From a virus, in the IMG/VR virus record IMGVR_UViG_3300045733_000255, positions 1 through 21,828 of that record: a stretch of DNA of 21,828 nucleotides; one strand, 5' to 3'. Within the stretch, counting starts at the first letter, position 1; each line of letters starts with the position of its first letter. Positions 12,617-18,482 of this stretch are shown here, one piece after another. The notes beneath the pieces are model-generated. The model worked only from the letters and a program-made list of their open reading frames with translations. It did no database searches and was not told where the DNA came from. Both the position numbers and the translations under genes were made by a program.

Positions 12617-13900
12617 TCACGCTGCCGTTGTGCCTGTTGTCGAGATCACCGGGTGCCAGAGCGAGCGGGAGGAGTGTCCTCCGTAGCGCCAGGCGTCCAG
12701 TTCGTCGTCAGCTTCCTTGGTCGGCTTGTCCTGCCCGAGCTTGGAAGCCTTCTCATCCCAAGCGTATCCAGGGATCATCTCCACCAGCCCTTCGTTCGCC
12801 TTGCTGATCTTCGCCCTACCGCTGCTGAGGGCGGACGCCATCGTTCTGATGCCCGGGGCCACTTCGTTGCTGGCCAGCGCCACCCCGGGCATGCCCGACT
12901 GCCACAGGTGCTCACGGAAGTCCGCGGCAGCGGGATCGACGAACACCCACTCCGGACCACGGTCCCCGATCCAGTCAGCCAGGTGCCTGGCGTACTGGGC
13001 GCTTGTGAGCTGGGAGCGCTTCACGCGGCTGCTCCAGCGCCACTCGTCGGTAGTCCAGAGCACGCCGTGCCCGATGGCCAACATCTCCGCGGCGAAGGTG
13101 TGCCGGGTGCCGTAGTCCACCCCTACGGCGATCGGTGTGACGTCGTGCGGGATGTCCCTGGGCTCGACCAGGTGACGCCCGGGATCCCACATGTCGTAGA
13201 TGCTGCCCTCGCTGATCACCCACTCGCCGAGGATGAACCGGCGGCGCCATAGGCCCGTGTATTCGGCCTCAAGGTTGCGGATGTAGTCCCGCCCAAGGTG
13301 CGGATTGTCCGGCAGCACGAAGGACATCCGTATGAGGTCGATCTCAGGTTCTGCTCCCAGCGCGCGAACCGGCTTGGTCAGGGAGCCATCGGGCGCCAGC
13401 CATGCGCACGCCCGATCGAGCTCCAGCTTGAGCCAGTGCCGCGGGTTGTCCGGGTTGGTCGTGGCGAACAGCCGGGCGCCGTCGATCGAAAGCCGGGTGC
13501 CGAGCATCCGCCACATGCCTTCCGGCACGAGGGTCGCCTCGTCGACGTACGCACCGGCCAGCGTCATGCCGCGGATCTTGCCCTCGGCCTGGCTGTCGTT
13601 CGCGCCGACCAGGTAGATCCGCCGTCCGGAGATCCACAGCTCCCCGGACCCCTCTACCAGTTGTGCTCGCTTGCCGAGCATGCTCAGGATCACGCCGATG
13701 ATGTTGCGCTTCAGGGTGCGCTCGGTCTTCCCGCACATGAGCAGATCGCCAGGTGGCCCGGTCCGCACGAAGCGCAGCCACGCGAAGATACTCGCGACAG
13801 TCTTGCCCGAGCGGACCGAGCCATCCCAGACGTTCAACCGATGCGTGGCCAGGTGCACGCTCCGTTGCGCCTTCCCGACCAGGGGGGAGTAGGTGCTCAC
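12617..13900 (-). CDS. Terminase large subunit
   Basis: The 427-aa DNA packaging motor and headful or cos nuclease starts at GTG 13900, overlapping the upstream stop as GTGA. The ATPase half has a Walker A at residues 26-34 (DGSVRSGKT), Walker B with catalytic acid at D120-E121 (AGAYVDEAT), and a TTNP coupling motif at 147-150. The RNase H-like nuclease half has D262 (VGVDYGT), D322 (VFVDPAAADF) and the acidic cluster at 398-402 (DDELDAWRYG). Length is normal for the group, and all key residues are present. It works on the portal encoded next. No small subunit lies immediately upstream; the HTH protein at 17377-17928 is the only candidate seen. Confidence 0.95.
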   Translation of the reverse strand: MSTYSPLVGKAQRSVHLATHRLNVWDGSVRSGKTVASIFAWLRFVRTGPPGDLLMCGKTERTLKRNIIGVILSMLGKRAQLVEGSGELWISGRRIYLVGANDSQAEGKIRGMTLAGAYVDEATLVPEGMWRMLGTRLSIDGARLFATTNPDNPRHWLKLELDRACAWLAPDGSLTKPVRALGAEPEIDLIRMSFVLPDNPHLGRDYIRNLEAEYTGLWRRRFILGEWVISEGSIYDMWDPGRHLVEPRDIPHDVTPIAVGVDYGTRHTFAAEMLAIGHGVLWTTDEWRWSSRVKRSQLTSAQYARHLADWIGDRGPEWVFVDPAAADFREHLWQSGMPGVALASNEVAPGIRTMASALSSGRAKISKANEGLVEMIPGYAWDEKASKLGQDKPTKEADDELDAWRYGGHSSRSLWHPVISTTGTTAA

Positions 13901-14634
13901 CGACCGCGCTGCGCCCTGATTGCCTTGATCTTGGCCAGGTCGTCAGTGAAGGCTCGTGATGCAGCCCAGCTCTGAACGCCCATATTGTCCGCCCTGAACT
14001 GCTTGGGGTTGTCGTTCGCCTCTTGGTAGGTGGCGTCGTTCGGCGCCCCCGCGATCCTGTGAAAGTGCCGGATCAGCACTCCGGTCTCGTGGAACAGACA
14101 GCCCGCGGCCAGCCCGAGCTGTCTCCACGCCACGTCGATGCACAGGTGGGTCAGTCCCGGCGGGGAGACCCACCCCAGGGCCTCGTAGAGCTCGATGCTC
14201 ATCACGGTGGCGGTCGGCAGGACCAGGTGCCCCGGATGTCCGTCCAGCGGAACGCCGTCCCAGATTCCATCCCGTCCGTACACCCAGCCCGGACCCTCTA
14301 CCGCCAGGCGGTCGACGAAGGCGGCATCCCAGCCACGCGTGATGGGGATGTTGTCGTCGCCCCAGAGCGCCAGGTGGGTGGCACCACCGACCATGGCCAC
14401 CCTGGCGAGCTCGTTCCATGATCGGGCGAGTCTGATCCTGGGCCCGGTCGAGTACCAGATCCGATCTAGGTACTGGAGTGGGTAGTCGCCTGCGGTCGGG
14501 TCTTCGTTGTCCAGTCGCACCAGCAGCCGCACCTGCTCCGGGTGCGCCGCGGTGCTCTGTATCGCATCCCACAGCCGAGCTATGGACGCCGGGCGCCCCC
14601 TGCTCGGCACCAGGACATCGAGCTGGTACGTCAT
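13897..14634 (-). CDS. GT2-like (GT-A) glycosyltransferase
   Basis: The 245-aa protein starts at ATG 14634, three bases after the preceding gene. It begins with the GT-A nucleotide-binding strand and turn (LDVLVPSRGRPASIARLWDAI). It has LLVRLDNEDP near 37-46, ARSWNELARVAMVGGATHLALWGDDNIPITRGWDAAF with the DxD-like GDDN at ~92-95, and a later metal or acceptor-site helix region (LCIDVAWRQLGLAAGCLFHETGVLIRHFH). Proteins of this layout recur in actinophage genomes beside structural genes. The acceptor is unknown; virion protein, host cell wall or teichoic acid, or DNA are all possible. It is the last gene of the modification cassette and is translationally coupled to terminase. Confidence 0.78.
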   Translation of the reverse strand: MTYQLDVLVPSRGRPASIARLWDAIQSTAAHPEQVRLLVRLDNEDPTAGDYPLQYLDRIWYSTGPRIRLARSWNELARVAMVGGATHLALWGDDNIPITRGWDAAFVDRLAVEGPGWVYGRDGIWDGVPLDGHPGHLVLPTATVMSIELYEALGWVSPPGLTHLCIDVAWRQLGLAAGCLFHETGVLIRHFHRIAGAPNDATYQEANDNPKQFRADNMGVQSWAASRAFTDDLAKIKAIRAQRGR

Positions 14635-14637
14635 GCC

Positions 14638-15255
14638 TCAGCCCTCCGGGTAGAGCGCCGGGTATCGGCGCCGGAACAGCTCGGTATCCACTGCGATGTC
14701 GGTGCTCATGTCCCGGTCGTAGGCCCAGTCGGTCCGCAGGTGTCGGATCGCAAGGCCCTTCACCCCGAGCGCGCCGAGCGGACGCATCTCGCGGGCCCGG
14801 CACTCCAGATCGTGATCACCGAACCACCAGCGGAATATCTCGTCCGGGCGGATCGCTGCCGGGTCGAGCGCGAAGGCATAGCCGGCGATCTCGGTCACCC
14901 GAGTGGCCGCGTGCTCGGGATCGTCCGGCCATACCAGCAGCGGACCGTCCGATCCGACATCGACGTGTGCTGCCAACTCCAGCAGGGCACCCGGGTCGGC
15001 GCCCACGTCGTCGTTGCACACCACGACCACGTCAGCCCCTCGGCCGACCGCGTAGTCGATGCCCCGATTCCACCAGCGATGGATGTTCGGCGCCCCGACA
15101 TCATGGATCACGGTCGAGTCGCACTCCGGCCAGGGCCGGAGATCTCCGGCGACGTCCGTGCGGACGACGACCGAAGGCATCCCCGAGCTCATGAGCAGCG
15201 GGACCAGGTAGTGCGCCCGGTTGTTCAGGGTCGGCACCACGAGCCAGGGGGTCAC
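14638..15255 (-). CDS. GT2-like glycosyltransferase (short)
   Basis: I chose GTG 15255, which overlaps the upstream stop as GTGA, over a TTG three codons earlier; this gives 205 aa. It begins TPWLVVPTLNNRAHYLVPLL, has APNIHRWWNRGIDYAVGRGADVVVVCNDDVGADPGALLELAAHV with NDDV at ~81-84 as the DxD-like site, then IAGYAFALDPAAI and DEIFRWWFGDHDLECRAREM. This is a compact GT-A catalytic domain with no membrane segment. It is paired with the next glycosyltransferase gene, so the two may add successive sugars (inference). Confidence 0.75.
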   Translation of the reverse strand: MTPWLVVPTLNNRAHYLVPLLMSSGMPSVVVRTDVAGDLRPWPECDSTVIHDVGAPNIHRWWNRGIDYAVGRGADVVVVCNDDVGADPGALLELAAHVDVGSDGPLLVWPDDPEHAATRVTEIAGYAFALDPAAIRPDEIFRWWFGDHDLECRAREMRPLGALGVKGLAIRHLRTDWAYDRDMSTDIAVDTELFRRRYPALYPEG

Positions 15256-15398
15256 AGCGGCCAACCCCGCTCGCGTTCGTCCTGGTACGTCTGCGCGCTG
15301 TCCTCAACCTCGGCGCGCCTCTCCAGGACACGGGCAGCGAACCAGCCCCCGATCCAGCCCAGTACGCCGCAGGTCAGGACCCCCAGAAACGTGATCAT
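15252..15398 (-). CDS. 48-aa membrane-anchored peptide
   Basis: ATG 15398 overlaps the upstream stop as ATGA, and its TGA (15252-15254) overlaps the next GTG start. The N-terminal half is a Gly-rich membrane segment (ITFLGVLTCGVLGWIGGWFAA), followed by RVLERRAEVEDSAQTYQDERERG, a charged cytoplasmic-type helix. The GxxxG spacing could support dimerisation. Position between glycosyltransferase genes suggests an anchor or accessory subunit, although holin-like proteins can look similar; no lysin is nearby. No family is recognised. Confidence 0.75.
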   Translation of the reverse strand: MITFLGVLTCGVLGWIGGWFAARVLERRAEVEDSAQTYQDERERGWPL

Positions 15399-15748
15399 CG
15401 GATGCCCCTTCCCCTTCCCGGATAGTCAACCTGAGGAACCACTTCGGTCATCGGTAGCTCCACCACGGATGTCGGGATCATGACGTCGGTGGTGGGGTTC
15501 CACATCACGGTCTCCCCCCGCGGCACGCGCGCCCGACAGGGCACATCCGGGATCCAGTTCAGGGATGCAGGGCCGCGCCCTCGCGGGTCGCGCTGGTGCC
15601 GGGATTTCTTGGCCTTGACGCCGTCCTCGATGGCAATCCTGCGCAGCGTGAGCATCATGCCGACCAGCACGCCGGTCGACAGCGCCGCCGTAGCCGCCAG
15701 GAACATGACCCATGCTGGTGCGCTCGTGAACTCGCTCAGGATCGGCAC
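15395..15748 (-). CDS. 117-aa single-pass membrane protein
   Basis: GTG 15748 lies six bases after AGGAG and overlaps the GT17 gene by 13 bases. Residues ~12-34 form a membrane segment (AWVMFLAATAALSTGVLVGMMLTLRR), followed by a basic patch (KAKKSRHQRDPRGRG) predicted inside, then a Pro/Val-rich C-terminus ending in YPGRGRGIR. There is no lipobox. It belongs to the same translationally coupled string as the glycosyltransferases. The function is unknown. Confidence 0.72.
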   Translation of the reverse strand: MPILSEFTSAPAWVMFLAATAALSTGVLVGMMLTLRRIAIEDGVKAKKSRHQRDPRGRGPASLNWIPDVPCRARVPRGETVMWNPTTDVMIPTSVVELPMTEVVPQVDYPGRGRGIR

Positions 15749-16539
15749 AGCATCTCCTTGAAGTAGTCATCATGCGCGGCCTGGGGGAGCAGTCCGGTCT
15801 CCACCAGGGCGCAACGGTCCAGGATGTCGAGACGCCGACCAATCCGGAGCTCGATCTGCTCCAGGGTGAAGCGCTGGAGCTCCGTGTGAGCACACGCCCG
15901 AAACTTCGCCCGGACGGCAGCAGCGCCACCCTGGAGCGTCATGTGCCAACCCCGAAGAGCTGAGTCCTCCTTACCCAGCTCGACCGCCGAGTAGCCCATC
16001 CATTGAAGTGCGCGCAGGTCCGCACCCGCCTCGAACCCGGTTGCCGCCGGGTCACCCGCCCGCAACGTGATCGGCTGCCGGAACTCCCAGATATGACCAG
16101 GGGACCCACTGGCGCGCAGGTCGAGGAACCACTCGTGATAGGAGCCCCATAGCCGCGCCCTTCCGATCCCGTCGTCCATCACTCGCGCCAGCGCTCGCGG
16201 GTTCGGGATTTCGTCATGGTCCGCCAGCAGGATCACGTCATCGTCGCTGACCGCAACGTTCTTGGCGTGGAGCAGACACGATGATCTCAGGTACTCCTCG
16301 GCCAGCCAGGGGGATCCGAACGCCTTCGCCTGTGTCAGTCCGCGCCACTCCACCTTGTGTGCGAACGGCGCGAACTCGGGGAGTTCCTTCAGGTCCGCCC
16401 AGTCGAAGTCCCGGGGCACTCCGGTGTGAGTCCGGTCAGCCTCGACCATCACATGTAGGTCGACCACGTCCACCAGCTCGCGGAAGCGCAGCAGCAGAAC
16501 CTCGGGGCCATAGGCGTAGGGGAACGCGTCGATCAGCAC
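15736..16539 (-). CDS. GT17-type glycosyltransferase
   Basis: The 267-aa protein starts at GTG 16539, with GGGAGG eight bases upstream and a 7-base overlap with the previous gene. It closely follows the GT17 (bisecting N-acetylglucosaminyltransferase-like) pattern: IDAFPYAYGPEVLLLRFREL, then VVDLHVMVEADRTHTGVPRDF, a central DDDVILLADHDEIPNPRAL with acidic DHDE at ~107-110, an HEWFLDLRASG region, and LRGWHMTLQGGAAAVRAKF. In bacteria and phages the true donor and acceptor are mostly unknown, so the eukaryotic activity should not be assumed. Confidence 0.85.
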   Translation of the reverse strand: MLIDAFPYAYGPEVLLLRFRELVDVVDLHVMVEADRTHTGVPRDFDWADLKELPEFAPFAHKVEWRGLTQAKAFGSPWLAEEYLRSSCLLHAKNVAVSDDDVILLADHDEIPNPRALARVMDDGIGRARLWGSYHEWFLDLRASGSPGHIWEFRQPITLRAGDPAATGFEAGADLRALQWMGYSAVELGKEDSALRGWHMTLQGGAAAVRAKFRACAHTELQRFTLEQIELRIGRRLDILDRCALVETGLLPQAAHDDYFKEMLCRS

Positions 16540-16766
16540 GGGATCGGCCTCCCGCCGACCATGCGCCAGTCCACAGCGCCCTGTCGGCGGTCATCGCGCG
16601 CCTGGTCGCGGACCGCCTCCACCGCGGCGCAGACGTCACCCACGCCCCCCGACAGGGCGCGCAGGATCGCGGCAGACCGCGCCGCACCCTCGCCCAGCAG
16701 GGCGCCTGCGCCCTGCTCCGGATCGCCACCTAGGAACAGTAGGTGTTCCGTCCTGACCTTGCTCAT
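16533..16766 (-). CDS. Hypothetical 77-aa protein
   Basis: ATG 16766 overlaps the methyltransferase stop as ATGA, and the end overlaps the GT17 start by 7 bases; this nesting is the main support. The product is MSKVRTEHLLFLGGDPEQGA onwards, Ala/Gly-rich, with a central helix (AARSAAILRALSGGVGDVCAAVEAVRDQARDD) and one Trp near the end. There is no membrane segment and no known motif. Confidence 0.65.
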   Translation of the reverse strand: MSKVRTEHLLFLGGDPEQGAGALLGEGAARSAAILRALSGGVGDVCAAVEAVRDQARDDRRQGAVDWRMVGGRPIPC

Positions 16767-17320
16767 GCCTGAGCCCTCCAGTACAGATCGCCGGTCGTGG
16801 GGAACTCCGGACGGAAGTTGTACTCCACGACCACTTCACCATCGAACCGACCGAGCAGGGCCTGGGCCAGTTCGGTTGGCCAGACGTTTTCGTACCACTC
16901 TCCCGCCGCGGGATCGAGCGCCCCGCGGGCGCCGTGCGGCCTGCGCTCGATCGATGCGCAGGTACCGATGATCCATCCGCCCGGGCGCAGCACTCCGCGC
17001 GCTCCCGCCACGATCGCACGCCATCCACCCACGTGCTCCAGGGTCTCGGTCGAGATCACCAGGTCGTAACGCGCGCCGTGCTCCTCCAGGAGACCGCGCC
17101 AGAACTCGGGCACGGTGGCGTCCCCGACGATCGTCACGCCCGACCCCGGCGCCACGTCCAGCACGTCCAGCAGCTCCACGCCGTGCCGCTGCCGCAACGC
17201 CGCGTGGACCGTTCCATTGACGTCCGCCCCTCCGACGTCCAGCACGTCCAGTACTCGCGACAACCTCCCATAGGCGCCGAGTAGCTGATTCTTGAACCCC
17301 TGAAGTGCGGTCGGGTGCAT
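16763..17320 (-). CDS. SAM-dependent methyltransferase
   Basis: The 185-aa class I methyltransferase starts at ATG 17320, with GGGAG six bases upstream; GTG 17323 is an alternative. Motif I is VLDVGGADVNGTV at residues ~25-37, then LLDVLDVAPGSGVTIVGDAT, YDLVISTETLEHVGGW for motifs II-III, and RGVLRPGGWIIGT as the post-motif strand. This is the pattern of small-molecule or glycan methyltransferases, not of DNA methylases: no NPPY or target-recognition domain is present. With glycosyltransferases downstream in the same transcript, O-methylation of a sugar is the simplest reading (inference). Confidence 0.83.
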   Translation of the reverse strand: MHPTALQGFKNQLLGAYGRLSRVLDVLDVGGADVNGTVHAALRQRHGVELLDVLDVAPGSGVTIVGDATVPEFWRGLLEEHGARYDLVISTETLEHVGGWRAIVAGARGVLRPGGWIIGTCASIERRPHGARGALDPAAGEWYENVWPTELAQALLGRFDGEVVVEYNFRPEFPTTGDLYWRAQA

Positions 17321-17343
17321 CACTTGCTCCCAGCAGTGGTCAT
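17320..17343 (-). CDS. Putative 7-codon leader peptide coupled to the methyltransferase
   Basis: ATG 17343 opens MTTAGSK, and its TGA shares a base with methyltransferase ATG 17320 (TGATG). A TAGGGT -10 box lies exactly seven bases before ATG 17343, so the transcript could start at this codon and be translated as a leaderless mini-frame that feeds ribosomes into the cassette. Its own codons contain the GGGAG that serves the next start. It is too short to claim a functional peptide. Confidence 0.45.
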   Translation of the reverse strand: MTTAGSK

Positions 17344-17350
17344 GCCGTCC

Positions 17351-17379
17351 ACCCTACGCATCATGTCCACTTGTGTCTA
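17351..17379 (-). promoter_or_regulatory. Promoter of the methyltransferase-glycosyltransferase operon
   Basis: On the minus strand TAGACA (17379-17374, one change from TTGACA) and TAGGGT (17356-17351) are separated by 17 bases. The predicted start is at or near ATG 17343. This is the best canonical promoter in the window. The -35 element lies inside the second half-site of the tandem operator. Confidence 0.65.
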
Positions 17380-17383
17380 CTCC
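17364..17383 (+). promoter_or_regulatory. Putative operator, tandem TGTCYA half-sites (site 2)
   Basis: TGTCCACTTG (17364-17373) is followed directly by TGTCTACTCC (17374-17383), a 10-bp-period direct repeat. It spans about -21 to -40 of the predicted promoter and overlaps the -35 hexamer and the stop codon of the HTH gene. A bound protein would compete with polymerase or contact sigma. Confidence 0.55.
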
Positions 17384-17928
17384 GTGCCGGTCATGTGCTC
17401 GAGCCACTCGTCGAGCTCGGACGACTGCCGCTTGTCCCGGTCGAGCTCACGCCAGCGCAACTCAATGCCGTCCAGATCGGCCACCGCCTTGACCAGCGTC
17501 CCCAGGGAGCGCGACAGGGCTGCCCGGGCAGCGGCGTCACGGACTTCCCTACGGTCGAGCTGGTCGCGCAGACTTGCCTCTCCCAGGGCATCGGCAAGGA
17601 GACGCTCCGCGAGCTCCCTTCGCTTGCTGCGCCCGTCCGTGGCCTTGCGGTCGCCGGCAGCCCTCGCTGCGGTCAGCTCGATGCTGGCACCGAACACCCG
17701 CCCTATGGTGGCCGCCCGCCTGGTGACGGCATCGCGACTCACGCCAGAGCGCCGCACGATCTCGTTCCGGCTCAGGTGTGGATCGCCCAGCAGCCGGTCA
17801 AGCTCGGCCAGCCGCTCGGGCGCCAGGCGTGAGCGGCGAAGCTGCCCGCCGACCGAGGGAACCTCACCCTTGACGACCGTCAACCGTCCCCCTGGCCGAC
17901 CGGACCGCTTCCCGTCCTCATCGCTCAC
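17377..17928 (-). CDS. Helix-turn-helix DNA-binding protein
   Basis: I chose GTG 17928, with GAGGGAGGG eight bases upstream, giving 183 aa. After a basic, Gly-rich N-terminus, residues ~40-78 form a Hin/resolvase-type HTH (LAELDRLLGDPHLSRNEIVRRSGVSRDAVTRRAATIG). Residues ~98-165 are long charged helices suited to oligomerisation (KRRELAERLLADALGEASLRDQL). It could be a transcription regulator of the tandem TGTCYA sites that flank the gene on both sides, or a small terminase subunit, since such subunits have an N-terminal HTH plus a helical oligomerisation region. The 3.5-kb distance from the large terminase favours, but does not prove, the first. Confidence 0.72.
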   Translation of the reverse strand: MSDEDGKRSGRPGGRLTVVKGEVPSVGGQLRRSRLAPERLAELDRLLGDPHLSRNEIVRRSGVSRDAVTRRAATIGRVFGASIELTAARAAGDRKATDGRSKRRELAERLLADALGEASLRDQLDRREVRDAAARAALSRSLGTLVKAVADLDGIELRWRELDRDKRQSSELDEWLEHMTGTE

Positions 17929-17956
17929 GCCGACCACCCTCCCTCTCGTGCCGGCC

Positions 17957-17962
17957 AGGTTA
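17957..17962 (-). promoter_or_regulatory. -10 box upstream of the HTH gene
   Basis: TAACCT lies 28 bases before GTG 17928, leaving a short leader that contains the GAGGGAGGG ribosome binding site. There is no good -35 hexamer at 17-18 bases. The tandem TGTCYA site (17989-18008) sits about -40 to -59 from the predicted start, a position typical of an activator. Confidence 0.4.
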
Positions 17963-17988
17963 CCGATCGCTCGTGCCCACCTGCATCG

Positions 17989-18008
17989 TGTCCACGGATG
18001 TCCACTTA
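17989..18008 (+). promoter_or_regulatory. Putative operator, tandem TGTCYA half-sites (site 1)
   Basis: TGTCCACGGA (17989-17998) is followed directly by TGTCCACTTA (17999-18008), again with a 10-bp period. It lies between the resolvase and HTH genes and overlaps the resolvase stop codon. Confidence 0.55.
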
Positions 18009-18482
18009 CAGAGCGGTCACGTCGATCTGCACTCCCTGATGCCGTCCACCGGACGGATCGGCCCACATCTTCCACGCGTCCCAGTGCACGACCTGCCCAT
18101 CGTCCGCGATCACCTGCGTGTCCGTGAGCGCGTCGCCCACGTTCCGTTCGTACTTGTCCAGGTCGCCGGCCCTCAGGTAGTCCGGCCAGGCGCTGGTCGC
18201 TCCGATGCCCGTAGCTGGCCGCGGGAGCCAGACCAGCAGCCGCACGGCCACGGGGCCGCTCCAGGGCACCCACGGCACAACCGGGCCCCCTGGAGCGAAC
18301 GCTGCGCCGCCCTGACGCAGCACGGTCTCCACCACCTGCTCCCGCCAGCTCTTCGAGCCCTTGACCTGCTCGGCAAGGATCGCCGTCCCGTTCGCCCGCT
18401 TGCCGCGCACGTAGAGACTGCCCTTGGTCCGCGCCCGCCCTGCCACCCACACGCTCAGTGGCAGGGCTCCGGTCGAGCTCAT
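18006..18482 (-). CDS. RusA-like Holliday junction resolvase
   Basis: The 158-aa protein starts at ATG 18482, overlapping the primase stop as ATGA. It has the RusA layout: N-terminal LPLSVWVAGRARTKGSLYVRG, a central PVAVRLLVWLPRP strand, then DYLRAGDLDKYERNVGDALTDTQVIADDGQVVHWDAWK with metal-binding acids at D107, D109 and D127/D128, matching the three conserved aspartates of RusA. It resolves four-way junctions as a dimer, clearing branched DNA before packaging. Its place just after the replication gene fits. Confidence 0.88.
   Translation of the reverse strand: MSSTGALPLSVWVAGRARTKGSLYVRGKRANGTAILAEQVKGSKSWREQVVETVLRQGGAAFAPGGPVVPWVPWSGPVAVRLLVWLPRPATGIGATSAWPDYLRAGDLDKYERNVGDALTDTQVIADDGQVVHWDAWKMWADPSGGRHQGVQIDVTAL

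Noticed and set aside
12849-12892. 10-bp inverted repeat ATGCCCGGGG / CCCCGGGCAT in the terminase gene
   Set aside because: The 24-base loop and pure GC character make it much weaker than the 13-14 bp hairpins; it can easily occur by chance at this base composition.
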